In this document: one piece after another, positions 27,075-34,328 of the stretch | Layout: each line of letters starts with the position of its first letter | How positions within the stretch are numbered: the first letter of the stretch is position 1 | Source: Alphaproteobacteria bacterium | GTDB lineage: Bacteria > Pseudomonadota > Alphaproteobacteria > CACIAM-22H2 | Direction: 5' to 3' | DNA length: 64,000 nt | Assembly: GCA_017308135.1 (NCBI GenBank) | Contig: JAFKFM010000016.1 | Span: 62,001-126,000, forward strand | The notes under the pieces: generated by a model | The model's input: only the letters and a program-made list of their open reading frames with translations | What the model was told of the DNA's origin: nothing | Databases searched by the model: none | Translations under genes and position numbers: made by a program

Positions 27075-27092
27075 CCATACGGTACCGTATGG
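27075..27092. promoter_or_regulatory. Perfect palindromic operator for the TetR regulator
   Basis: CCATACGGTACCGTATGG is an 18-bp perfect palindrome. It ends one base before the tetR ATG (27094) and lies 41 bp upstream of the ivd start, in the only gap between the two divergent genes. Size and symmetry suit a TetR-family dimer, so it probably controls both tetR and the leucine-degradation operon. Binding itself is inference. Confidence 0.8.
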
Positions 27093-27093
27093 T

Positions 27094-27642
27094 ATGGCCA
27101 AACGGGAGTCAACCAAGCCAAGGCTGGACGAAGCCGCGTGGATCGCGGCCGCACTGGAAGCCTTGGCGCGCGACGGGATCGCGGGGCTGCGGGTCGAACC
27201 TTTGGCCAAGCGCCTGGGTGTCACAAAAGGCAGTTTCTATTGGCATTTCAAGGATCGCGAGGCGCTGCTGGCGGCGTCCTTGGAGGCCTGGGCGGCGGGC
27301 CGGATCGCCGCGATCCGCGCCCAGGCGGGCGATCCCAAGCGGCGCACCTTGTCGGCGATGGCCGATCTTTATTTGCGCGACCCGAACCCGAAGGGCTTGG
27401 CGGTCGAACTCGCCATCCGAGCCCTCGCCCGCGCCGATACGCGCGCGGCCAAGGCGGTCGAGATCGTCGATGCCGAGCGTCTGATCCAGGTCGCCGCGTT
27501 GTTCCGCGAACAAGGCTACGGCACGGCAGAGGCCCAGGCGCGTGCATTGCTGTTCTACGGTTTCCTGTTCGGCCAAAGCCTGATGCGCGGGCGTGATCTG
27601 GCCGCCGCCCGTGAAAGCGCGATCGCGCTGGTTTCGCGCTAA
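27094..27642 (+). CDS. TetR-family regulator of the leucine-degradation operon
   Basis: 182 residues. N-terminal HTH (about 10-57): ALEALARDGIAGLRVEPLAKRLGVTKGSFYWHFKDREALL is the typical TetR pattern. The C-terminal helical ligand domain is family-variable. The ATG follows a palindromic operator by one base and has no Shine-Dalgarno of its own, so the message may be leaderless or weakly translated; the alternative upstream TTG would run the coding frame through the palindrome. TetR-type LiuQ regulators of branched-chain catabolism are known in other proteobacteria; this may be a counterpart. An acyl-CoA effector is plausible. Confidence 0.9.
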   Translation: MAKRESTKPRLDEAAWIAAALEALARDGIAGLRVEPLAKRLGVTKGSFYWHFKDREALLAASLEAWAAGRIAAIRAQAGDPKRRTLSAMADLYLRDPNPKGLAVELAIRALARADTRAAKAVEIVDAERLIQVAALFREQGYGTAEAQARALLFYGFLFGQSLMRGRDLAAARESAIALVSR

Positions 27643-28526
27643 CGCCTTGTACCCAGATAAAGCCCCGGCAGCAGCATGGCGGCGCCGACCAGATGATAGA
27701 TCGCGAGCCGCTCGTCGAGCACGATCCAGGCGAGTGCCGGGCCATAAAGCGGCACCAGATACATGAGCAGGCTCGCCGCCCCCGCCCCCAGCGCGCCGAC
27801 GACGATCGAATAGCCGAGATAGGACATGATCCCCGGCACCAGCGCCAGGAACACGAACACGGTCCAATCGCGCAGATCGTAATTCGGCATCGCGTAGAAC
27901 GCCATTTCGCCGATCAGGAACGGCAAATTCACCGCCACGCCGAAAGCGACGATGGTGGCGAGGCGCGTCATGGGGTCGAATGTCGTGCGCTTGTATTTGA
28001 GCTGCACCGAATAGATCGCCCAGGCGACGGCGCCCAGCGCGATCAGCAAATCGCCCTCGACGAAATTGAGATGCACGATATTCGACGGCTCGCCCCGCAG
28101 CAGGATCCATCCCGCCCCGGCGAGTGCGAGCGCAATACCCGCCATGCGCGCCCAGCCGATCGCCTCGCCATAGCCGAAGCGCGCGAACAGCACGATCAGC
28201 ACCGGGCACGCGGCATAGATGAGCCCCGCATTGGTGGCGGTGGTCGTGACACCCGCCACATAAGTGGGCGCGCCGCAAATCCCCATGCCGAGGAAGCCAA
28301 GCAACAGATAGCTGCGCCATTCGCGGCGGATTTCCTCGCGCCCGCGCCACATCGCCGAAGCCGCGAAGGGCAGCAGGAAGATCAGCGTCAGGCCCCAGCG
28401 CCAAAACGCCGTCGCCACCGGCGGAATACTGCCCGCGATCCAGCGCGCCGCCACCATATTGGAAACCAGGGCGGCGGGAACGACGAAGAACAGGATCAGC
28501 GCGAAGCGGCGGTCGTTGACGCTCAT
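27639..28526 (-). CDS. EamA-family (DMT superfamily) transporter
   Basis: 295 residues with about ten hydrophobic segments and two EamA repeats (about 8-138 and 155-290). The C-terminal half contains MYLVPLYGPALAWIVLDERL, a conserved EamA repeat end. Likely an inner-membrane exporter of amino acids or other small metabolites. Its ATG overlaps the MetE-like gene stop by one base (TGATG), and its 3' end overlaps the convergent tetR by four bases. Coupling to a methionine-synthase-like gene hints at a sulfur amino acid link, but this is weak inference. Confidence 0.88.
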   Translation of the reverse strand: MSVNDRRFALILFFVVPAALVSNMVAARWIAGSIPPVATAFWRWGLTLIFLLPFAASAMWRGREEIRREWRSYLLLGFLGMGICGAPTYVAGVTTTATNAGLIYAACPVLIVLFARFGYGEAIGWARMAGIALALAGAGWILLRGEPSNIVHLNFVEGDLLIALGAVAWAIYSVQLKYKRTTFDPMTRLATIVAFGVAVNLPFLIGEMAFYAMPNYDLRDWTVFVFLALVPGIMSYLGYSIVVGALGAGAASLLMYLVPLYGPALAWIVLDERLAIYHLVGAAMLLPGLYLGTRR

Positions 28527-29548
28527 CACCCGTGGCGCGTCCGCGCCAACGCGGCCCCTTTGCCCAGCGCGTCGAGCTTGGCGATCGCCACATCGACATC
28601 GAGCGGGGCAAGGCCGCAATTCGTCCCCAGGATCAGCTTGTCCTTGGGCACGTATTTCAGCGCCGTGCCGACGATCTCGGCGATCTCCTCCGGCGTTTCG
28701 ATCAGATTGGTCGCGACGTCGATCGCGCCGACAACGACTTCCTTGCCGTCGAGCAAGCCCATAAGGCGCGCGGGCACATGCGAATGGATCGATTCCAGCG
28801 CCACCTGATCGATGCGGCTTTTGGCCAGCGCCGGAAAGAAATCCTCGTATTGGCGCCACTCGCTGCCCAAGCCCGCCTTCCAATCGATATTGGCCTTGAT
28901 GCCGTAGCCGTAGCAGATATGCACGGCCGTCTTGCATTTAAGGCCGTCGATCGCGCGATGCAGCGCTTCGATGCCCCAGCCGGCGGCTTCGTCGGTATAG
29001 GCGTTGAAGGCGGGCTCGTCGAACTGGATCACGTCGACGCCGTCCATTTCCAACGCGCGCGCTTCTTCGTTCAGCAGATCGGCGAAGGCCATCGCGGTTT
29101 TGATGCGGTCGCCGTAGTAGGCGTCCTTGACCGTATCCATGATCGTCATCGGTCCCGGCAGGGTGAAGCGCAATTGGCGCTTCGTGTGCGCGCGCGCAAA
29201 TCGCGCTTCGGTGGCATGCGCGCGGCCCCTCAAGCGCAAGGGCCCGACGACCTGCGGCACGATCGCTTCGTAGCGATTGTTGCGGATCCCCATCGCGACC
29301 TTGTTCGCGGTGTCGATCCCGTCGACGAATTCGACGAAGCCGTGGACGAAATGCTGGCGCGATTGCTCGCCTTCGGTCAGGCAATCCAGCCCCGCATCTT
29401 CCTGCAGCTTCAGCCACAGCAGCGTGGCGTCGCATTTGGCGCGGGCGAGCTCGTCGCCCTCCTGGCGCCATTTCGGCCACAGCTTGTGGGTTTCGGCGAG
29501 CCAGCCGGGCTTGGGCAAGCTGCCGGCGATCGTGGTCGGGAACAACAT
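28526..29548 (-). CDS. Short cobalamin-independent methionine synthase-like protein
   Basis: 340 residues, corresponding to the catalytic C-terminal barrel of MetE only; full MetE is about 750 residues. N-terminal FPTTIAGSLPKPGWL is typical. Zinc-site residues are recognisable: His and Cys in HICYGYG, Glu in QVALESIHSH, Cys in LGTNCGL. IQFDEPAFN is a substrate-loop motif. The start is supported by GGGAGA about ten bases upstream. Such core-MetE proteins may use methyl donors other than the polyglutamyl folate of full MetE. It is co-transcribed with an EamA transporter. Confidence 0.85.
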   Translation of the reverse strand: MLFPTTIAGSLPKPGWLAETHKLWPKWRQEGDELARAKCDATLLWLKLQEDAGLDCLTEGEQSRQHFVHGFVEFVDGIDTANKVAMGIRNNRYEAIVPQVVGPLRLRGRAHATEARFARAHTKRQLRFTLPGPMTIMDTVKDAYYGDRIKTAMAFADLLNEEARALEMDGVDVIQFDEPAFNAYTDEAAGWGIEALHRAIDGLKCKTAVHICYGYGIKANIDWKAGLGSEWRQYEDFFPALAKSRIDQVALESIHSHVPARLMGLLDGKEVVVGAIDVATNLIETPEEIAEIVGTALKYVPKDKLILGTNCGLAPLDVDVAIAKLDALGKGAALARTRHG

Positions 29549-29611
29549 GGCGGCATTCTCCCAGGGGGTTCCCCCCTGGTTAAGCCGCCGCGCGACGCCG
29601 CGCAAGCGCGC

Positions 29612-31903
29612 TTACGACGCCGGGCGGGCGGTCGGGTGTTCCTGCGCGTCGGCGACGCAGAACGCCGCCATGTTGACGATGCCGCGCACCGTCGCCGTGT
29701 TGTCCAGCAGATGGACAGGCGCCGCCGGTCCCAGCAGCACCGGGCCGATCTTCTGGGCACCCGCGAATTCCTTCAGCAGGTTGAAGGCGATATTCGCGGC
29801 GTCGAGGCTCGGCATGATCAAAAGATTCGCCATGCCTTCGTAACGCGGCTCGAGAACCGCGTTGCGGCGGATCTCGTCGGAGATCGCGGCTTCGGCCGTC
29901 ATCTCGCCGTCGACTTCCAGATAGGGCGCCATCGCCTGGATGCGTTCGAGCGCGCCGCGCATACGGTCGGCCGAGGGGCAATCGGTCGAGCCGAAATTGG
30001 AATGCGAAAGCAACGCCGCCTTCGCCTTCAAGCCGAACAGCTTCACGACTTCCGCCGCGCGCACGGTCATGCCGGCGATCTGCGCGGAATCGGGTTCGCG
30101 CGACACATGCGTATCGGCGATAAAGATCGTGCCGCGCGAATGCACCAGAGCCGACACGGCGGACGCGGCGGCCACGCCGGGTTTCAACCCAACGATTTCG
30201 ACCACATCGCGCAACGCGCGGTTCCAGCGGCCGATCAAGCCGCCGATCATGCCGTCGGCCTCGCCCATGCGCAGCATCAGCGCCGCCAGCACCACGTTGC
30301 GCGTGCGCACGATGGTGCGCGCCGTGTCGGGCGAAATGCCCTTGCGGCCCATCAGATTGTGATAAAGGCGCCAGACTTCCGAATAATTCGGCACGTCTTC
30401 CGGATTGATCAGGCGGAAATCGCCGTCGATCGCCATGCGCAGGCCCAGCTTGTCGAGCCGCTTGCGGATCGTCTCACGGCGGCCGACGAGGATCGGCAGG
30501 CAAATGCCTTCGTCGATCAGCGTTTGCGCCGCGCGCAACACGCGCTCGTCTTCGCCGTCGGCGAAGATGATGCGCTTGGGGGCGGCACGCGCGCGCTCGA
30601 AGATCGGCTTCATCACGAAGCCCGAGCGATAGACGAATTGCGACAGCTGGTCGGTATAGGCGTCGAAATCCTTGATCGGGCGCGTCGCCACGCCCGATTC
30701 CATCGCCGCCTTGGCGACGGCGGGCGCAATCTCGGTGATCAAGCGCGGATCGAAGGGCTTCGGGATCAGGTTTTCGGGGCCGAAAGCCGGCGGCTCGCCG
30801 CCATAGGCGGCCGAGACGATGTCCGAGGGTTCCTGCAGGGCGAGATCGGCGATCGCGCGCACGGCGGCGACCTTCATCGCCTCGTTGATCGTCGTCGCCC
30901 CCACGTCCAAGGCGCCGCGGAAGATGAACGGGAAGCACAGGACGTTGTTGACCTGGTTCGGGTAGTCCGAACGCCCGGTCGCGATGATCGCATCGCCGCG
31001 CGCGGCCTTCACTTCCTCGGGCAGAATTTCCGGCGTCGGGTTGGCGAGCGCCAAGATCAGCGGCCTAGCCGCCATCTTCGAGACCATCGCCCCCTTCAGC
31101 ACGCGCGGTGCCGACAGGCCCAGGAACACGTCGGCGTCGCCGATCACGTCGTCGAGCGTGCGCGCGTTGGTGTCGCGCGCGTAACGCGCCTTGCGCGGGT
31201 CCATCAACTCCGTGCGGCCTTTATAGACCACGCCGGCGATGTCGGTGACCCAGATGTTTTCCTGTTTGACGCCCAGATCGACGAGCAGGTCGAGGCAGGC
31301 CAACGCGGCGGCACCGGCCCCCGACGTGACGAGCTTCACCTTCGACACATCCTTGCCGACGACGCGCAACCCGTTGAGGATCGCCGCGCCGACGATGATC
31401 GCCGTGCCGTGTTGGTCGTCGTGGAAGACGGGGATCTTGAGGCGCTTGCGCAGCTTCTCTTCGATCTCAAAGCACTCGGGTGCTTTGATGTCTTCGAGAT
31501 TGATGCCGCCGAAAGTCGGCTCCAACGCCGCGACGATATCGACGAATTTGTCGGGGTTCAGCTCGTCGACCTCGATATCGAACACGTCGATGCCGGCGAA
31601 TTTCTTGAACAGCACCGCCTTGCCTTCCATCACCGGCTTGGCGGCGAGCGGGCCGATGGCGCCCAGGCCCAAAACGGCCGTGCCGTTGGTGACCACGGCG
31701 ACCAGATTGGCGCGCGCGGTGACGGTGGCGGCTTCGGCGGGGTCGGCGACGATCGCCTCGCACGCGGCGGCGACGCCCGGCGAATAGGCCAAAGCCAGAT
31801 CGCGCTGGTTGGCGAGCGGCTTGGTCGCGACGACCGCGAGTTTACCGGGCTGCGGGAGACGATGATATTCGAGGGCCGCTTCGCGCAGCTTGTCGTCCGC
31901 CAT
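29612..31903 (-). CDS. maeB: NADP-dependent malic enzyme with C-terminal phosphotransacetylase-like domain
   Basis: 763 residues, the MaeB type. Oxidatively decarboxylates malate to pyruvate, making NADPH. The N-terminal malic domain has LALAYSPGVAAACEAI and GTAVLGLGAIG; the NAD(P)-binding domain has TSGAGAAALACLDLL. From about residue 440 a PTA_PTB-like domain follows (RIIFADGEDERVLRAAQ, THVSREPDSAQIAGM), which is regulatory in characterised relatives. The start lies 30 bp after the 3' end of tRNA-Leu, so both may share a transcript. Confidence 0.95.
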   Translation of the reverse strand: MADDKLREAALEYHRLPQPGKLAVVATKPLANQRDLALAYSPGVAAACEAIVADPAEAATVTARANLVAVVTNGTAVLGLGAIGPLAAKPVMEGKAVLFKKFAGIDVFDIEVDELNPDKFVDIVAALEPTFGGINLEDIKAPECFEIEEKLRKRLKIPVFHDDQHGTAIIVGAAILNGLRVVGKDVSKVKLVTSGAGAAALACLDLLVDLGVKQENIWVTDIAGVVYKGRTELMDPRKARYARDTNARTLDDVIGDADVFLGLSAPRVLKGAMVSKMAARPLILALANPTPEILPEEVKAARGDAIIATGRSDYPNQVNNVLCFPFIFRGALDVGATTINEAMKVAAVRAIADLALQEPSDIVSAAYGGEPPAFGPENLIPKPFDPRLITEIAPAVAKAAMESGVATRPIKDFDAYTDQLSQFVYRSGFVMKPIFERARAAPKRIIFADGEDERVLRAAQTLIDEGICLPILVGRRETIRKRLDKLGLRMAIDGDFRLINPEDVPNYSEVWRLYHNLMGRKGISPDTARTIVRTRNVVLAALMLRMGEADGMIGGLIGRWNRALRDVVEIVGLKPGVAAASAVSALVHSRGTIFIADTHVSREPDSAQIAGMTVRAAEVVKLFGLKAKAALLSHSNFGSTDCPSADRMRGALERIQAMAPYLEVDGEMTAEAAISDEIRRNAVLEPRYEGMANLLIMPSLDAANIAFNLLKEFAGAQKIGPVLLGPAAPVHLLDNTATVRGIVNMAAFCVADAQEHPTARPAS

Positions 31904-31933
31904 GAATCCCGCCGGTGATATCAAAGGGGTCGA

Positions 31934-32019
31934 TGGTGCGGTCGAGAAGACTCGAACTTCCACGGCCTTTCGGCCACCAGCACCTCAAGCTGGCGCGTCT
32001 ACCGTTCCGCCACGACCGC
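31934..32019 (-). tRNA. tRNA-Leu (anticodon GAG), CCA encoded
   Basis: 86 nt on the minus strand. The acceptor stem GCGGTCG pairs with CGACCGC, followed by discriminator A and an encoded CCA. The anticodon arm CCAGC-TTGAGGT-GCTGG gives GAG, reading CUC/CUU. A long variable arm (class II, TGGCCGAAAGGCC) and a T-loop GTTCGAGTC are present. It lies between the LuxR-type gene and maeB. Confidence 0.97.
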
Positions 32020-32076
32020 ACATCGAGGAGGTCGGCATGCCCGCCCAAGGGGAGGACTTGCCAACACGGGTGCGGG

Positions 32077-32105
32077 GGGATACCAAATCGGGCCCGTCGT
32101 GGCAA
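32077..32105 (-). promoter_or_regulatory. Likely sigma-70-type promoter for tRNA-Leu (and maeB)
   Basis: On the minus strand TTGCCA (32105-32100) and TATCCC (32082-32077) are separated by 17 nt. A start near 32070 would be about 50 nt before the mature tRNA 5' end. The -35 is good, the -10 is imperfect. Confidence 0.5.
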
Positions 32106-32152
32106 GCGCTCCTCTCGCTGCCGTCCAGGCCGATTTCACGTCCACGGCGCGT

Positions 32153-32788
32153 TCAGCGCACATAGAGCGCCAGTTGGAGCCGATTGGCCGTCCCGGTGTT
32201 GCGCAGCATCGTGGAAATATGTGTTTTGACCGTAGGTTCGCTGAGATTGAGCCGGCGGGCAATTTCCTTGTTCGACAGGCCCAAAGCCAGAAGCCCGGCG
32301 ATTTCGTGCTGGCGCGGCGTAAACGGGACGGGCGCCCGCGGCACTTCGGCCAGCGCGACTTCCGGCGGCACGAAAGGTATTCCCGCGAGCAGCAGCAGCC
32401 CGATGGAATAGAAATGCTGGGTAATCATATTGTCGGGCAGGACGGCTAGCGCACCAGCACCCAGGGCGCTGCGCACCCAATGTCCGTTCGCGTCTTCCGG
32501 CTCGACGATCGCGCCGATCGGCACGATTCCGGCGCGCGCGCGCAGGTCCGACAGCCGCGAGAACGGCATATCGCCGAGCAGCCGGCGATGCAGCAACACC
32601 GCACGCAGCGGTGCAGCGGATTGGAGAAATTCGTAGATACCGCGCAGTTTGCCGATCGTCTCGACCTTGACCGTGCAATTCCTGTCATAGGTCAAGGTCA
32701 GGCCGCCCCAGCCGCAAACCTCCCCGATTGTCAGACCTGACTGCGCCTTCAGCCCGGCCCGGCCCTTTCGGCAGGGTATGAGCAGCAT
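32153..32788 (-). CDS. LuxR/NarL-type regulator with degenerate receiver domain
   Basis: 211 residues. The C-terminal LuxR HTH (about 156-211) is FTPRQHEIAGLLALGLSNKEIARRLN with SEPTVKTHISTML as recognition helix. Residues 30-145 follow receiver topology, but the phospho-Asp position in AVLLHRRLLGDMPF is His (67) and the conserved Lys is Asp in AVLPDNM (119). It should not be phosphorylated normally and may act constitutively or by protein contact. The ATG has AGGGAT eight bases upstream. It is divergent from the chemoreceptor-like/kinase pair across an AT-rich 298-bp gap. Confidence 0.85.
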   Translation of the reverse strand: MLLIPCRKGRAGLKAQSGLTIGEVCGWGGLTLTYDRNCTVKVETIGKLRGIYEFLQSAAPLRAVLLHRRLLGDMPFSRLSDLRARAGIVPIGAIVEPEDANGHWVRSALGAGALAVLPDNMITQHFYSIGLLLLAGIPFVPPEVALAEVPRAPVPFTPRQHEIAGLLALGLSNKEIARRLNLSEPTVKTHISTMLRNTGTANRLQLALYVR

Positions 32789-33086
32789 TGGGTGATCCCT
32801 GTCTTGCTTATTTTAGGCCCGCCAAGCGAACGCGGCGATCGGGTGTATCCAATTTGTCGATCAGATTTACCCATTTACCTAAAATTTTATGTAAAATACG
32901 CAGGTGGCACAGAACTGTCTAGAGATTTGATCTGTGGTGCAAATTTAAGAGTTTTAAACCTCTCATCGTCCGTTCGAATCTGATCCTTTTGACCGATTGT
33001 TCGTAACTTCACGGCCTTGCGATCCTGTCGCAACCGGTCGCACCGGCGCCCGGCGCAAACCATAAAAACAGGCGAGGCCAACGACC
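32789..33086. other. AT-rich intergenic gap between luxR-type and MCP genes
   Basis: Markedly more AT-rich than the rest of the window at about 32840-32990 (runs such as CCTAAAATTTTATG and CAAATTTAAGAGTTTTAAA). It should hold divergent promoters for the regulator and the chemoreceptor-like gene. I see no unambiguous -35/-10 pair, no gene and no strong inverted repeat. Confidence 0.5.
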
Positions 33087-34328
33087 ATGTGGACGAATAC
33101 CGCCCGCGCGAAAGCGACGGAAAAAGCGCTGGAAGCACGCATCGCCGAGCTCGAACGCACACTCGCCCGCTTTCAGCAAATGCTCGACTGCATCCCCGTG
33201 AATGTGATGACCTGCGACGCGGCGGATTTCCGGATCGACTATGCCAACCGCCCGACCCTTGAAACGTTACGCAAAATCGAACATTTGCTGCCCGTCACCG
33301 CCGACGCGCTGATCGGCAGTTCGATCGACATTTTCCACAAGAACCCCGCCCATCAGCGCCGGATGCTGGCGGACGACCGCGCCCTTCCCCACAACGCGCA
33401 AATCCGCGTGGGCGAGGAAGTCTTGTCGCTGGCCGTGGACGCGTTGCGCGACAAGGAAGGCCGCTACGCCGCACCTGTGGTCACGTGGTCGATCGTGACG
33501 CCGCAAATACGAATGGCCGAAAAGGTGCGGGAAATCGTCGAACTCGTCGCCAAAGCCGCGGCGTCTTTGCACGAGACGGCGCAAGGCATGGTCGGTTCGA
33601 CCGAAGATACCGGCCAGCGTTCCGCGGCCGTCGCCGGTGCGGCCGGGCAGACGACGGCGAACGTGCAGACCGTGGCCGCGGCCTGCGAGGAGCTAAGCAC
33701 ATCGATCGGCGAAATCAGCCGCCAGGTCGAAGGCTCGGCTACCGTCGCGCAACGCGCGGCCGAACAGACCCGCCAGACCCGCGCTACCGTCGACGGACTG
33801 TCGGAAGCGGCACAGCGCATCGGCAAGGTCGTCGAACTCATCAACGCGATCGCGGGGCAGACAAATCTTCTGGCTCTCAACGCCACGATCGAAGCCGCCC
33901 GCGCAGGCGACGCCGGCAAGGGCTTCGCGGTCGTGGCGTCGGAAGTAAAATCGCTCGCCACGCAGACCGCGCGCGCGACCGACGATATCGCCGAACAGGT
34001 CCAGCATATCCGCGCCGCCACGGCCGCCGCCGTCGGCGCGATCGGCGAGATATCCGGCACGGTCGAGGAAGTGAACCGCATCGCCGCCTCGATTGCCGCG
34101 GCAATGGAACAACAATCCGCCGCAACGCGCGAGATATCGCGCGGCATCGGCGAAGCGGCGGCCGGCACGCAACAGGTGTCGAACAACATCGCGATGGTCA
34201 GCGAAGCGGCAGCAACGATCGGCCGCGGCGCGCGTAACGTGCTGGATTCGGCGCAATCCCTGTCCGGCAACGCCACGTCGCTGCGCGCCGAGATCGAGAC
34301 GTTCATCGGGCAAGGCAAACGCCGATGA
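33087..34328 (+). CDS. Soluble methyl-accepting chemotaxis-like protein
   Basis: 413 residues with no transmembrane segment. N-terminal coiled coil (about 8-32), PAS-like sensor region (33-140: IPVNVMTCDAADFRIDYANRP), then an MCP signalling domain whose hairpin tip INAIAGQTNLLALNATIEAARAGDAGKGFAVVASEVKSLA spans about 252-291. No HAMP domain and no CheR-tether pentapeptide at the C-terminus. Predicted cytoplasmic. The stop overlaps the kinase ATG (ATGA), so receptor and kinase are made together. No che genes are in the window. Likely couples an intracellular signal to CheA or to the adjacent kinase. Confidence 0.9.
   Translation: MWTNTARAKATEKALEARIAELERTLARFQQMLDCIPVNVMTCDAADFRIDYANRPTLETLRKIEHLLPVTADALIGSSIDIFHKNPAHQRRMLADDRALPHNAQIRVGEEVLSLAVDALRDKEGRYAAPVVTWSIVTPQIRMAEKVREIVELVAKAAASLHETAQGMVGSTEDTGQRSAAVAGAAGQTTANVQTVAAACEELSTSIGEISRQVEGSATVAQRAAEQTRQTRATVDGLSEAAQRIGKVVELINAIAGQTNLLALNATIEAARAGDAGKGFAVVASEVKSLATQTARATDDIAEQVQHIRAATAAAVGAIGEISGTVEEVNRIAASIAAAMEQQSAATREISRGIGEAAAGTQQVSNNIAMVSEAAATIGRGARNVLDSAQSLSGNATSLRAEIETFIGQGKRR

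Noticed and set aside
27046..27093. Upstream TTG start for the TetR regulator
   Set aside because: It would run the coding sequence through the perfect palindromic operator and adds residues that do not look like a TetR N-terminus.
28532..31918. A very long plus-strand open frame (over 1100 codons) opposite metE-like and maeB
   Set aside because: Its translation is Arg/His/Asp-rich low-complexity without any domain, typical of the antisense frame of high-GC genes, while the minus strand encodes clear enzymes.
32153..32788. Quorum-sensing LuxR receptor
   Set aside because: The N-terminal region follows receiver topology, not the autoinducer-binding domain, and no luxI-type gene is present.
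32960..33000. GTTCGAATC near 32972 resembling a tRNA T-arm
   Set aside because: No pairing 5-bp T-stem, acceptor stem or anticodon arm can be drawn around it.
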